Shown here piece by piece: positions 41,757 to 51,612 of a stretch of DNA of 54,126 nucleotides; the stretch's first letter is position 1, and each line of letters begins with the position of its first letter. Origin of the DNA: Firmicutes bacterium UBA2058 (GTDB lineage Bacteria; Bacillota; Clostridia; Tissierellales; Sedimentibacteraceae); assembly GCA_002332905.1 (NCBI GenBank), contig DDAM01000061.1, positions 1 to 54,126 on the forward strand, written 5' to 3'. A program made the translations under genes and the position numbers. The notes beneath the pieces are model-generated. The model was not told the origin of the DNA. It made no database searches and was given only the letters and a program-made list of their open reading frames with translations.

Positions 41757-43568
41757 ATGGAAGAGAAAATTACCTATCCTTTGGGCAAAACAATTAAGAA
41801 GATGTTGAAAAATGTAAACAAGCAAAATAAAAAAATATACTTGTATTTTGCTATTTTTACATTGACAGCAGCTATTTATCCTTTCTTTTCAGTTGTTTTA
41901 CCTAAAGTATTAATAAATGAGTTGACAAAGGGTAGCCTTGTTAGTATTGAAAATATAGTTTATATAGTTGCGGGATATTTTGTTCTGACTGCAATATTTG
42001 GATATATTAAGACATATGTGCTAAATTATTCAAAGCCTAAGATTACATTGTTGCGAATTGACTATGTAAGAGATATATCAGATAAATTGGTAAGCTTTGA
42101 TTATAAATATGCAGAAGACGCTACATTTTATGAGGAAAATGAAAGAGCTTTTAGAGCATGCAGTAGCAATAATAACGGAGTTGAAGGGGTTTATCATAAG
42201 TTATTTGAAACACCTGCTGTATTATTAACTACGCTTGCTTTTATAACATTTATAGGTATGCTCAATATATGGATACTTGTAGGTATGTTCGCTAATTTGA
42301 TAATAACCTTGCTTATAAACAAAGGTGTACATCAGTATACATATAAGAAAAAGAAAGAATTAGCTCATGCTGAAAGGAGAAATTATTATTACTATACAAC
42401 TACTCATGATTTCGGATATGGCAAGGATATAAGGGTTTATAGCTTTAAGAACAGAATCTTAGATAATTACAACAAAGAAATAAAAGGCTATGTTGGTGTA
42501 CACAAAAAAATTAAAAATAAAGAATATGCTCTAGGCTTTATTGGGTTAGTATCATTACTTATAAGCGATGCTTTAACCTATGGTATACTTATATACAAAA
42601 CTGCTAATGGTATGTCTATTGCTGATTTTTCAATGTATCTGACTGCAATAGTTTCATTATCTCTCATGCTTAAAACCTTAGTGCAAGATATGACAACTAT
42701 ATATGTTGAAGGTCAATATGTTCATGATTTCTATGAAATGATGGAAACAGATTATGGTGAAAAAGGTGGAGAAAGAAAGGCTATAGCAGATGATACTTTA
42801 GAAATCGAATTTAAAAACGTAAGCTTCAAATATCCTAAAACAGAAAAATACATATTTAAAAATCTTAATTTTAAAATTATTAAGGGCGAGCGTTTGGCTA
42901 TAGTTGGAATTAATGGTGCAGGTAAAACAACACTAGTTAAGCTGATGACTGGATTGTTTGATGCAACTGAGGGTGAAATACTAATTAACGGCATTCCGAT
43001 TAAGGAATTTGATAAAAAAGCTTTATACTCAATGTTTTCTGTTGTGTTTCAAGAGATAAATGTTATGGCGTTTACTATCAAGGAAAATGTAGCCTGTGTA
43101 TCCGAAAATATTGATGAAACACGAGTTGTAGAAGCATTGGATAAGGTTGGACTGAGAGATAAGGTATTAAGTTTTGAAAAAGGACTTGACCAAATGATGC
43201 TAAAAATTATTGAGGAAGATGGAACTGAATTTTCAGGTGGAGAAAAGCAAAAGCTTGCGATTGCAAGAGCTTTATATAAGGATGCCAACATGGTTATTAT
43301 GGATGAGCCTACAGCGGCATTGGATGCACTAGCAGAAGCAGAAATATATGAAAATTTCAGTGAACTTATAAAGGGTAAAACTGCAGTGTATATCTCTCAT
43401 AGACTTGCAAGCACAAAGTTTTGTGATAAAATTGCTTTATTCGACAATGATGGCTTGTGTGAGTACGGAAATCATGATGAACTTATGAAAAAGCAAGGTA
43501 AATATTATGAGATGTTTACTATACAAGGCAAATATTATAAGGAAGGAGTTGAGATAACTAATGAATAG
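41757..43568 (+). CDS. ABC exporter half-transporter, subunit 1
   Basis: 603 residues. About six membrane segments fill the first ~320 residues. Walker A is GINGAGKTT near 384, Q-loop VFQEIN, signature FSGGEKQK, Walker B VIMDEPTAALD and switch His YISHRLAS. The NBD style (DALAEAEIYENF after Walker B) is shared with the next gene, so the two arose by duplication and probably form a heterodimer. Substrate unknown. The stop overlaps the next start by eight bases, which implies coupled translation. Confidence 0.92.
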   Translation: MEEKITYPLGKTIKKMLKNVNKQNKKIYLYFAIFTLTAAIYPFFSVVLPKVLINELTKGSLVSIENIVYIVAGYFVLTAIFGYIKTYVLNYSKPKITLLRIDYVRDISDKLVSFDYKYAEDATFYEENERAFRACSSNNNGVEGVYHKLFETPAVLLTTLAFITFIGMLNIWILVGMFANLIITLLINKGVHQYTYKKKKELAHAERRNYYYYTTTHDFGYGKDIRVYSFKNRILDNYNKEIKGYVGVHKKIKNKEYALGFIGLVSLLISDALTYGILIYKTANGMSIADFSMYLTAIVSLSLMLKTLVQDMTTIYVEGQYVHDFYEMMETDYGEKGGERKAIADDTLEIEFKNVSFKYPKTEKYIFKNLNFKIIKGERLAIVGINGAGKTTLVKLMTGLFDATEGEILINGIPIKEFDKKALYSMFSVVFQEINVMAFTIKENVACVSENIDETRVVEALDKVGLRDKVLSFEKGLDQMMLKIIEEDGTEFSGGEKQKLAIARALYKDANMVIMDEPTAALDALAEAEIYENFSELIKGKTAVYISHRLASTKFCDKIALFDNDGLCEYGNHDELMKKQGKYYEMFTIQGKYYKEGVEITNE

Positions 43569-45342
43569 CCTAAAAAAGATAAAGATGTTTTTCGCTCTTT
43601 CATGGAAAATATCACCTGCTTATATTTTTATATTGATAGGTAATACCATAATCTCTAGCTTTCAAATATTTTTAAACATTATCCTTCCTAAATATTTGAT
43701 AGATGAACTTGTTGGTGCTTGTGATATAAAAAGACTTATTATATTTGGTGGTTTGATTGTTTTATCAAATTTGTTGTTTGCTTTTTTAGAAAAAACTGTA
43801 AAACGGCTGTTAGATATTAAAAGCATATATGTACGTGAAAAAATGAATCAAACTATGGCACAAAAGATTATGAATGTGGAATTTGCATATTTGGAGGATC
43901 CATACTATTTAGATTTAAAAGAAAGATCTATTTTTGCATTAAATAATATGAGTGCCATGGAAAATTTGATAAACAATATCACGATATTTTTTAAGAGTAT
44001 TGTAACTATTATAGGTCTGATTGCTATAATGTTTACATTGAGTTGGATTTTAGTTTTGATGCTTGCTATATCTATTGTTATTACTTTATTACTATATAAA
44101 TCATTTATGAACTATCAGGCTGAATTTTTTCAAGAGCTAATACCTGTAAACCGTAAATATGGATATTATGTAAATCTTACTTATAATGATACCTTGCAAA
44201 AGGATATAAGAATGTTTGACATGAATAAAATGCTTATTGATAGAATAACATTTTATAATATGGAAATATATAAATGGGATAGTGTGTTTTCTAAAAGACA
44301 GGGAAAGTATTTAGGTATGAACAGCATAATTAACGATTTACAAGCTGCAATAGCATACGGATATGTAGGACTTAGAGTTATAACAGATAAATTAGGACCT
44401 AAAATTGGACTTGGTTCATTTACTATGTATGTATCGTCTGCCATAAACTTTACAAAATCATCAATTGAGCTTGGAAACAGCATAACTCGTATAGGTCAAA
44501 TGCTTGGATATCTTGATCCTTTTATGGAATTTATGTCTTTACCTGATGAAAGCAACCAAAAAGGAAAAATTAAGTTTTCAGGAATTGTTGAAAGCATTAA
44601 ATTTGAAAATGTATCATTTAGTTATCCTAAGAGTGATAAAACAGTGCTTGATAATATATCATTTGAAATCAATAAAAACGAGAAAATTTCAATTGTTGGT
44701 TTAAACGGTGCAGGCAAGACAACATTAATTAAGCTTATATGTAGATTATATCATCCTACAAGCGGAAAAATATATATAAACGGTCATGATATATTTGAAT
44801 ATGATTACGATAGCTATATGAAAGGTATAGCAACAGTATTCCAAGATTATAAGCTGTTTGCCTTCAGTATAGATGAAAATATAAGCTGTGATGCACAAAA
44901 TTCAAACACCAATAAGGTTATGAAGCTAATTGAAGACGTTGGACTTGAAGAAAAGATAAAAAGCTTGCCAAATGGTATAGCATCAATGTTTGGTAAAGCC
45001 TATGACGAGCAGGGTATAGAAATGTCCGGTGGTCAGGGACAAAAGGTCGCAATAGCAAGAGCATTATATAAAGATGCATCACTTATTATACTTGACGAGC
45101 CAACAAGTGCCTTAGATCCATTAGCAGAAGCAGAAATATATGAAAACTTTAATAATTTAATTGGAGATAAAACAGCAATATATATATCTCATAGAATGTC
45201 AAGCAGTGTATTTTGTGATAAAATATTAATAATAGATGGCGGTAAAGTTTCAGATTTTGATACACATAAAAATCTAATGAAAAAAACAGAGAGCTTATAT
45301 TATAAATTGTTTAATTCACAAGCAGTAAACTATAGTGAGTAA
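43561..45342 (+). CDS. ABC exporter half-transporter, subunit 2
   Basis: 593 residues. Membrane half about 1-310. Walker A is GLNGAGKTT, Q-loop VFQDYK, Walker B LIILDEPTSALD and switch His YISHRMSS. The signature is MSGGQGQK, close to consensus. It is paralogous to the preceding gene. The ATG lies inside the end of that gene after a GGAGTTGAG site. The operon ends here with a bidirectional terminator. Confidence 0.92.
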   Translation: MNSLKKIKMFFALSWKISPAYIFILIGNTIISSFQIFLNIILPKYLIDELVGACDIKRLIIFGGLIVLSNLLFAFLEKTVKRLLDIKSIYVREKMNQTMAQKIMNVEFAYLEDPYYLDLKERSIFALNNMSAMENLINNITIFFKSIVTIIGLIAIMFTLSWILVLMLAISIVITLLLYKSFMNYQAEFFQELIPVNRKYGYYVNLTYNDTLQKDIRMFDMNKMLIDRITFYNMEIYKWDSVFSKRQGKYLGMNSIINDLQAAIAYGYVGLRVITDKLGPKIGLGSFTMYVSSAINFTKSSIELGNSITRIGQMLGYLDPFMEFMSLPDESNQKGKIKFSGIVESIKFENVSFSYPKSDKTVLDNISFEINKNEKISIVGLNGAGKTTLIKLICRLYHPTSGKIYINGHDIFEYDYDSYMKGIATVFQDYKLFAFSIDENISCDAQNSNTNKVMKLIEDVGLEEKIKSLPNGIASMFGKAYDEQGIEMSGGQGQKVAIARALYKDASLIILDEPTSALDPLAEAEIYENFNNLIGDKTAIYISHRMSSSVFCDKILIIDGGKVSDFDTHKNLMKKTESLYYKLFNSQAVNYSE

Positions 45343-45350
45343 TACTAATA

Positions 45351-45389
45351 AAAAAATAATGCGAACTTCAATAGTTCGCATTATTTTTT
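45351..45389. terminator. Strong bidirectional terminator
   Basis: Arms of 16 bases, AAAAAATAATGCGAAC (45351-45366) and its exact reverse complement (45374-45389), with a seven-base loop. Shared by the ABC operon (+) and the PepT-like gene (-), whose stop codon it touches. Confidence 0.9.
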
Positions 45390-46494
45390 AAATCATCATT
45401 ATTTTCAACGTAAGCTCTGCCATTCTTTCAAGCTGTTCTATAGCAATTTGCTCGTTTGTAGTATGAACCTTATCCATTCCTGTTCCTAAAACAATTGCCT
45501 TTATTCCCTTTGTATTGTAGACATTTGAGTCGCTTCCACCACCAGATGTATGTCTAGAAGGAGTAATATTTATTTCGTTACATTTATCCTCTACGAATTT
45601 TAGAAAATCATCATTTTCGTCAACCTTATATGACATATACATATTTTCAATGTTGCAATTTAATGTCGCATCGTGTTTTGTACATGAATCCTGTAGACAT
45701 TTAACCATATGATTAGTTTGGGCTTCAAGCTTTTCATTGTTGCGACTTCTGGCCTCAGCTATCATAGTAGCCTTTTCACATACAATATTCGTGGCACTTT
45801 GTGCATTAAATGTCCCTATATTAGCAGTTGTTTCCTCATCTATCCTAAGAAGCTTCATATTAGTAATTGCTTCCGACATAACCATAATTGCACTTATTCC
45901 ATTTTCAGGAGCAATGCCAGCATGTGCTGGTTTTCCAACGATTTCAGCTGTAATTTTTGTTTGTCCTGGTGCTCCAACTATTATATGTCCAACATCTCCG
46001 CTGCTATCTAGGATTAGAGCTTTTTTAGACTTTATTTTATCTAACCCTAAGTGCTTAGCTCCTTTAAGCCCTCCCTCTTCTGCTATTGTGAAAACTGCTT
46101 CTATAGGTCTACATTTTAAGTTTTGTTCCTTTACAATTTTTAGAGCTTCTACTATTGCTACAACCCCAGATTTATCATCACTACCTAAAATCGTATTTCC
46201 TTTACTTCTTATGTATCCATCTTCAATTATAGGTTCAATACCAATTCCTGGTGTAACAGTGTCTATATGAGCGCTTAACATAATAGGTTCATAATTTTCA
46301 TCACCATCTAAATAACAGTATACATTTCTGCCATTAGAGCCGAAATTTGCACCTGCATTATCTGTATAGACTCTGTATCCTAGCTCTGTTAAATCCTTTT
46401 CAAGTCTATCAGCCATAGCTTTTTCATTAAGAGTTTCACTGCCAATTTGAACATATTCTAAAAAAGTATTTATTAGTCTTTCCTTATTAATCAT
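45388..46494 (-). CDS. M20 family peptidase, PepT-like
   Basis: 368 residues. The di-zinc ligands appear in order: SAHIDTV, GSDDKSGV, AEEGGLKG and LDSSGD, with a C-terminal TSGGGSDSNVY and a late His (MDKVHTTNEQ). This is the tripeptidase-T-like branch (COG2195). It should cleave short peptides in the cytosol, consistent with the peptide importer and secreted protease nearby. An ATG at 46500 touches the ribosome site GGAGG, so the ATG six bases later is preferred. Confidence 0.9.
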   Translation of the reverse strand: MINKERLINTFLEYVQIGSETLNEKAMADRLEKDLTELGYRVYTDNAGANFGSNGRNVYCYLDGDENYEPIMLSAHIDTVTPGIGIEPIIEDGYIRSKGNTILGSDDKSGVVAIVEALKIVKEQNLKCRPIEAVFTIAEEGGLKGAKHLGLDKIKSKKALILDSSGDVGHIIVGAPGQTKITAEIVGKPAHAGIAPENGISAIMVMSEAITNMKLLRIDEETTANIGTFNAQSATNIVCEKATMIAEARSRNNEKLEAQTNHMVKCLQDSCTKHDATLNCNIENMYMSYKVDENDDFLKFVEDKCNEINITPSRHTSGGGSDSNVYNTKGIKAIVLGTGMDKVHTTNEQIAIEQLERMAELTLKIMMI

Positions 46495-46559
46495 ATTCAT
46501 CCTCCATATTAATCAACAATTTTTATTAATATTATAACATAGTTTTGGTGAACCGAAAC

Positions 46560-46738
46560 ATTTAAAATATGCTAAGCATATTATATCTTATTTAAACAAA
46601 ATTTCAAAGACAAAATAATATTTAGGCGAAAGTCTAACCAAATCTAGAGCATGCTTTCATGGCTATTTTCTCGAATTCATGTCTAAGCGGATGACAAAAA
46701 TAATATTAATGATATAATATGCTTAGCATATTTAAAAT
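46560..46738. mobile_element. MITE-like element with 28-bp terminal inverted repeats
   Basis: Bases 46560-46587 and the reverse complement of 46711-46738 match at 27 of 28 positions. The shared core ATATGCTAAGCATAT is itself palindromic. The interior (about 120 bases) has no ORF and several short inverted repeats. No clear target-site duplication is visible. Size, TIRs and lack of coding suit a non-autonomous element, but a long regulatory RNA stem is possible. Confidence 0.55.
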
Positions 46739-46765
46739 GGCTCAATGTAGCCGAGACTATGATAT
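46731..46765 (+). repeat. Stem-loop family, copy 2
   Basis: TTTAAAATGGCTCAATGTAG followed by CCGAGACTATGATAT. It matches copy 1 (5896-5930) and the minus-strand copies at 53079-53155. It overlaps the right TIR of the element and ends 43 bases before the lipoprotein start. Confidence 0.6.
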
Positions 46766-46808
46766 ATGCTGTTATGCAAAATTTATATAAAAAAGGAGTG
46801 ATAAATTT

Positions 46809-48008
46809 ATGTTCAAAAAATTTATAAGCTTAGCATTTAGCGCTTTATTACTATTAATATTATTTGTTGGTTGCAATAATCAAACATTACCATTAGATGA
46901 TGAACAGCAAATAGTAGTTGGTGAACAACAAGAGGATGATAGCAAACAAAAAGTAGAATTTGATTTAACAACTATTGAAAAGTACCTTGACAAAACAGGG
47001 AGGTATGATTTTAGAGGTCAAGATTTATCAGATTTAGCTGTATTGGATTTAGAACCTCTTATAAATTTTGTGTTGGATACTCAAACTAAATTTCCAAATA
47101 ATTTTTTAGATACATATGATTTTGAAAAGGCTGTAAGCTATGGTAAAGATCCGGGCTTGATTATATTGAGTTTACATGAAGAGGGCATAACGGGAAAAGG
47201 TGTGAATGTAGCAGTAATTGATGGAGTATTGCTAAAGGAACATAATGAGATAAAGGATAATATAGTTCTTTGTGAGGATTTAGTTGATAATGAGACAGCT
47301 TTTTATCACGGGACACCAATTACTTCAATATTGTGCGGCAAAGAAGTGGGTATTGCACCAGAAGCAAAAGTATATTTTGTTTCATATCTAAATGATAAAT
47401 TGCATAATAGTGGAAATTATGAAGAAGCATATATTTATCTGGCAAAGGCTATAGAAAGAATTGTTGAAATAAATAAGGAACTTCCTCAGGATGAAAAAAT
47501 AAGAGTTTTGTCAATTTCCTCCGGGTGGGATCCTGATAGCGATAAGGCTGCTGCGATAGTTAGCGCTATAGAAAAAGCAAAGGAAGATGGAATTTTTGTT
47601 GTAACAGCAAGACTGTATGATCATGATGGACTTTATTTCGGTGGAGCTAGCAGAGAAATATTAAGTGATCCTAATGACATAAACTCTTATAGTGCATATT
47701 ACTTAGATGTATACAATGATGCAAAAGAAATTTTATTGGCACCAATGGATGCCAGATGGTTAGCATGTCATATTGGAGTAGATGACTATATGATGTATAG
47801 CAGAGGAGCATGGAGTATGGTTATACCATATATTAGTGGAGTTTATACATTAGCTTGTCAAGTCTATCCTGAAATTACACCTAGTCTGTTTTGGGAGATG
47901 GCATTGTCTACAGGCTATGATATAAAACAAATGGATAGTGAGTTTGAAGGAAAAACTGTAAAAATAATTAATCCTGTTAATTTAATAAAAGAATTAAAAA
48001 ACAAGTAA
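46809..48008 (+). CDS. Divergent subtilisin-like lipoprotein
   Basis: 399 residues. A lipoprotein signal ends in FVGC (Cys22), so it is anchored outside the membrane. The S8 fold is recognisable: Asp138 (VAVIDGV), His167 (YHGTPITSIL) with GIAPEAKVY after it, and Ser336 in WSMVIPYISGVYTLA. The usual GTSMA is reduced to AWSMV, and the expected oxyanion Asn (SGN motif) is absent, with VTARLYDHDG in its place. It may be a weak, specialised or inactive protease. The start follows AAAGGAGTG. Confidence 0.8.
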   Translation: MFKKFISLAFSALLLLILFVGCNNQTLPLDDEQQIVVGEQQEDDSKQKVEFDLTTIEKYLDKTGRYDFRGQDLSDLAVLDLEPLINFVLDTQTKFPNNFLDTYDFEKAVSYGKDPGLIILSLHEEGITGKGVNVAVIDGVLLKEHNEIKDNIVLCEDLVDNETAFYHGTPITSILCGKEVGIAPEAKVYFVSYLNDKLHNSGNYEEAYIYLAKAIERIVEINKELPQDEKIRVLSISSGWDPDSDKAAAIVSAIEKAKEDGIFVVTARLYDHDGLYFGGASREILSDPNDINSYSAYYLDVYNDAKEILLAPMDARWLACHIGVDDYMMYSRGAWSMVIPYISGVYTLACQVYPEITPSLFWEMALSTGYDIKQMDSEFEGKTVKIINPVNLIKELKNK

Positions 48009-48033
48009 AATTAAAATTACCTTGAAGTTTTAT

Positions 48034-48080
48034 AAAAAGTGCTATAAAATTTAATTTAAATAAATATTATAGCACTTTTT
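48034..48080 (+). terminator. Terminator after the lipoprotein gene
   Basis: Perfect 14-base arms, AAAAAGTGCTATAA (48034-48047) and 48067-48080, ending in a T run. Confidence 0.85.
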
Positions 48081-48094
48081 AAATTGAATTAATT

Positions 48095-48114
48095 CCCGAC
48101 TCCATGCACAAATG
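48095..48114 (+). repeat. 20-bp sequence shared with 23384-23403
   Basis: Identical 20-mer. Its terminal ATG (48112) opens a 24-codon frame ending at 48186, 16 bases before uvrC. It could be a leader peptide, a small transcript or a repeat fragment. Confidence 0.55.
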
Positions 48115-48201
48115 TTTAACAACCTTTTTTCAGAAGGAGTTGACATTCTTGTGCAAATAAATTGCAAAGTCTTAAACATTGTTTAAACTATAGAGGTAAC
48201 T

Positions 48202-50040
48202 ATGAGTAATTTTAATATACAAGAGGAACTAAAAAAAATACCAGATAATCCTGGTGTTTATATGATGAAAAATACCTTTAACGAGGTTATATATGTTGGT
48301 AAAGCCAAAAACCTTAAAAAAAGAGTTAGACAGTATTTTCAGTCTAAAAATCATTCAACTAAAATTCAAAACATGATAAGAAATATTAATGAATTTGAAT
48401 ATATAATGACTGATAATGAGGTTGAAGCTTTAATTCTAGAAGCAAATTTAATAAAAAAATATATGCCTAAGTATAACACACTTCTTCGTGATGATAAGCA
48501 ATATCCTTATATAAAAATAAGTACAAATGAGAAGTATCCGCGAATTATAAAGGTTAGAGAGGTAAAAAAAGATGGTGGAAAATATTATGGCCCATATATA
48601 AGTAACTATGCTGTAAACGAAATAATCCACATAGTAAATAATTTGTTTTCTCTAAGAAAGTGCAGTCTTAGGCTTGATGGAACAAAGAAAAATCAAAGAC
48701 CATGCTTAAATTATCACATAAATAAATGCAGTGCTCCATGCATGGGCGGTGTAGATAAAGTAGAATATAAAAAAGAAGTTGATAAAGTTATAGATTTTCT
48801 AAATGGTGGGGGAGAGGATATAGTAGCCTTACTTAAAGAGAATATGGTCGAGGCATCTAAAAAATTAGATTTTGAATTAGCGGCAAAATATAGAGATCAG
48901 ATAAGATCCATAGAAATAATACACGAAAAGCAAAAGATTGATGCAGCAGCTACAACCACAGACCAAGATGTAATTGGAACAGCTATAGGCATAGAAGAAG
49001 CCTGTGTTCAGGTATTCTTTATTAGAAATGGAAAAATAATTGGTAGAGAGCATTATCTGCTAACAAACATAGAGAACGAAACAAGAGAAGAAATAGTTAC
49101 ATCATTTATCACTCAGTTCTATACAGGAACAGTATATATACCAAAAGAAATACTAATAGAATGTGAAATAGAGGATAGGGAGTTATTTGAAAATCTATTG
49201 TCAGAAAAAAGAGGCAATAAGGTAACAATAAAAACTCCTGTCAAAGGTGATAAAAACATGCTGGTAAAAATGGTTAAGAAAAATGCGCTTGAGGTACTCG
49301 AAAAGGGCAGTGCTAGAATTAAAAAGGACATGGAGGAAAGTCAAGTAGCATTAAATGATTTAAAGGATTTGCTTAACCTAGATGATTTACCACTTAGAAT
49401 AGAGGCTTTTGATATTTCAAACATTCAAGGAGTTGAATCGGTAGGCTCAATGGTTGTATTTGAAAGAGGTATGGCTAGCAAGAGTAATTATAGAAGGTTT
49501 AAAATAAAAACAGTTATAGGACCAGATGATTACAAGAGTATGGAGGAAGTCATTGAAAGACGTCTAAATAGAGGCTTAAGCAGTGAGGATGAAAATGGCT
49601 TTAACAAAATGCCTGATTTAATGCTTATAGATGGTGGTAAAGGTCAAACAGGAATTGCAGAAAGAGTTGTAGAAAACTACGGACTGAATATTCCGGTATG
49701 TGGTATGGTAAAGGATGATAAGCATACAACTAATGGACTTCTGTACAGAGGACAAGAAATCCCACTAAAGAGAACTAGCGAGGTTTATAAGTTAGTGTGG
49801 AAAATTCAAGAGGAAGCCCATAGATTTGCCATAAGCTATCACAGAAACCTAAGAGATAAAACAATATTTAAGTCAGAATTAGATAATATTAAAGGTATTG
49901 GTGAAAAGAGAAAGATAAATCTATTGAGATACTTTGGTTCAGTAGAAGCGATAAAAACTAAAACTATTGAAGAGTTAGCTCAAGCACCGACAATGAATAT
50001 AGCTATAGCTGAGGTTGTGTTTAAATATTTCAATAAATAA
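48202..50040 (+). CDS. uvrC: Excinuclease ABC subunit C
   Basis: 612 residues. The N-terminal GIY-YIG nuclease (PDNPGVYMM...IYVGKAKNLKKR) makes the 3' incision. The UVR motif lies near 215-245 (ELAAKYRDQIRSIE). The UvrC RNase-H-like nuclease (IEAFDISNIQG, then DLMLIDGGKGQ) makes the 5' incision, and the C-terminal helix-hairpin-helix (LDNIKGIGEKRKINLLRYFG) binds DNA. It acts in nucleotide excision repair with UvrA and UvrB, which are not in this window. The start follows TAGAGGT. Confidence 0.97.
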   Translation: MSNFNIQEELKKIPDNPGVYMMKNTFNEVIYVGKAKNLKKRVRQYFQSKNHSTKIQNMIRNINEFEYIMTDNEVEALILEANLIKKYMPKYNTLLRDDKQYPYIKISTNEKYPRIIKVREVKKDGGKYYGPYISNYAVNEIIHIVNNLFSLRKCSLRLDGTKKNQRPCLNYHINKCSAPCMGGVDKVEYKKEVDKVIDFLNGGGEDIVALLKENMVEASKKLDFELAAKYRDQIRSIEIIHEKQKIDAAATTTDQDVIGTAIGIEEACVQVFFIRNGKIIGREHYLLTNIENETREEIVTSFITQFYTGTVYIPKEILIECEIEDRELFENLLSEKRGNKVTIKTPVKGDKNMLVKMVKKNALEVLEKGSARIKKDMEESQVALNDLKDLLNLDDLPLRIEAFDISNIQGVESVGSMVVFERGMASKSNYRRFKIKTVIGPDDYKSMEEVIERRLNRGLSSEDENGFNKMPDLMLIDGGKGQTGIAERVVENYGLNIPVCGMVKDDKHTTNGLLYRGQEIPLKRTSEVYKLVWKIQEEAHRFAISYHRNLRDKTIFKSELDNIKGIGEKRKINLLRYFGSVEAIKTKTIEELAQAPTMNIAIAEVVFKYFNK

Positions 50041-50047
50041 ATATAAT

Positions 50048-50080
50048 AAACCACTAAATAAATATATATTTAGTGGTTTT
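50048..50080. terminator. Terminator between uvrC and the FAD oxidoreductase gene
   Basis: AAACCACTAAATA (50048-50060) pairs with TATTTAGTGGTTT (50067-50079), followed by T. Confidence 0.8.
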
Positions 50081-50097
50081 ATATATGTGATATTTTC

Positions 50098-51600
50098 TTA
50101 AAATTTATAATCTTTATTTTCAAGCTTGCAGATTCTTTGTACAGCAAATTTTCCTGTAATAGCTGCACTGGGCAATCCACCTGGAGGACTAATCCATTGT
50201 CCTGCAAGTATTACATTATCAAGTCCCTTTATATACGCTGATGGATAAGGCAATTTTGCACTTTCCTTAGAAATCATAAAGGATTGGTAAAAGCCTTTAT
50301 ATGCGTTGCAATATCTTGTGTATGTAATAGGAGTCCATATATCTAGAATAGATAATTTACCTTCATATTCAGGAAATTGCTCCTCAATCTTTTTCATAGT
50401 TATTTGCGCTATTTCTAATTTCTTTTTCTTATATAACTCTTTATCCTTATAAAGCTCTGTCCAAAATTCAAAAACATCCTCACATCCGCCTTGTAATGAT
50501 TGAATAATTTGCTTACCAGCTGGAGCAAAATCAGGCTCATAACTATATGATTTTACTGTAATACGTTCACTCATTCCTTCTGTGAAGATTAGTTCTGGGC
50601 AGTTCCAAATTGTCTCAGCACCGATTGAATCAATAGGTGTAGCTGCTGCGAATGCTACTTGGAATGTATTATAAACAGGATATGCCTTGCGATTTTCATA
50701 CATTTCTTTCATCAACGGCTCCATATATGTTTTAGGTAGCAATTTTCCAAAAGTGACAGATGTATCACAAGTTGGAATTACATAATCACAAGTAACCTTA
50801 GTGCCATCATCAAGCTGTATTTCTAATGCCTTACTGCCTTCGATTAATACTTTTGATACAGTTTTCCCACAAAACACCTTGCCACTGTAGCTTTCAAATT
50901 TTTCTTTCATACGAAAAGCCATTGCTCTAGAACCTCCCGCAGGTATGCCTCCATCACCAGAGATAAAGTTACCATATGCCATAGGAAATGAACCTGCTTG
51001 AGTGTCTGATGGGGTAAAATCTGAGATAAGGCATTTGATAAGTGGGTGCTTGAATTTATCCATAAGGTCCTGTACATTCATTCCATAATAATGCTTGAAT
51101 ATTCTCAAAGCACTTCTCATAGTTATCATCATCTTAATACCTTCCTTTGCTCCTATTAATTCAGAAGGTATATTTGCAGGTATAGCTACATCTTTTGCTA
51201 TTCTACAATATTTCATTAAGCTACGTATTTCTTTTTCATCATCTGGAGAAAGAGTAATCATTTCTCTTTCGGTACGATCAACGTCATTCCAGAGAGAAAG
51301 CTGTTGTCCATCAAGAATGGATGTGTACATTCTGTCACAGCGTTTTATTTCTATATCCTTACTTACCGCTCCAACTGTTTCCCATATTTTATATAAATCT
51401 GTACCAGGTGTAGAACCCATCATCCAATGTATGCAATTATCGATATGATATCCACTTCTATCCCAGCCTGTACATTCACCGCCTACAATTGTATGTTGTT
51501 CATAAAGCTCTGTCTCAAAGCCGGCCCTTGCAGCATATACTGCTGCTGTTAAACCAGCAATGCCGCTACCTATTATAGCAATTTTTCTCCTTCTTTCCAT
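50098..51600 (-). CDS. FAD-dependent oxidoreductase, phytoene-desaturase/amine-oxidase-like
   Basis: 500 residues. The N-terminal dinucleotide-binding motif is AIIGSGIAGLTAAVYAARAG with ELYEQHTIVGGECTGW behind it. The C-terminal block (NVILAGQWISPPGGLPSAAITGKFAV) is the matching FAD site of the CrtI-like family. No carotenoid genes are nearby, so the substrate is unknown. A TTG at 51612 would abut the preceding stop but lies before the ribosome site GGAGGT; the ATG at 51600 is preferred. It is cotranscribed with the XRE-AbrB regulator 12 bases upstream. Confidence 0.85.
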   Translation of the reverse strand: MERRRKIAIIGSGIAGLTAAVYAARAGFETELYEQHTIVGGECTGWDRSGYHIDNCIHWMMGSTPGTDLYKIWETVGAVSKDIEIKRCDRMYTSILDGQQLSLWNDVDRTEREMITLSPDDEKEIRSLMKYCRIAKDVAIPANIPSELIGAKEGIKMMITMRSALRIFKHYYGMNVQDLMDKFKHPLIKCLISDFTPSDTQAGSFPMAYGNFISGDGGIPAGGSRAMAFRMKEKFESYSGKVFCGKTVSKVLIEGSKALEIQLDDGTKVTCDYVIPTCDTSVTFGKLLPKTYMEPLMKEMYENRKAYPVYNTFQVAFAAATPIDSIGAETIWNCPELIFTEGMSERITVKSYSYEPDFAPAGKQIIQSLQGGCEDVFEFWTELYKDKELYKKKKLEIAQITMKKIEEQFPEYEGKLSILDIWTPITYTRYCNAYKGFYQSFMISKESAKLPYPSAYIKGLDNVILAGQWISPPGGLPSAAITGKFAVQRICKLENKDYKF

Positions 51601-51612
51601 TGTAACCTCCAA

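Larger units (their letters stand above)
46495..46808. other. Divergent gap with a TIR-bounded element
   Basis: 314 bases without a gene. Most is the 179-bp inverted-repeat element at 46560-46738, followed by stem-loop family copy 2 (46731-46765) and the ribosome site of the lipoprotein gene. Confidence 0.6.

Noticed and set aside
43561..45342. Bacteriocin-processing (C39) activity for the exporter pair
   Set aside because: Neither protein has an N-terminal peptidase domain, and no precursor peptide gene with a double-glycine leader is visible nearby.
45737..46270. A 177-codon plus-strand frame inside the PepT-like gene
   Set aside because: It is antisense to a gene with all M20 metal motifs, has no ribosome site, and its composition follows the mirrored codons.
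48140..48186. TTGACA at 48140 as the uvrC promoter
   Set aside because: No acceptable -10 box follows at 16-18 bases.
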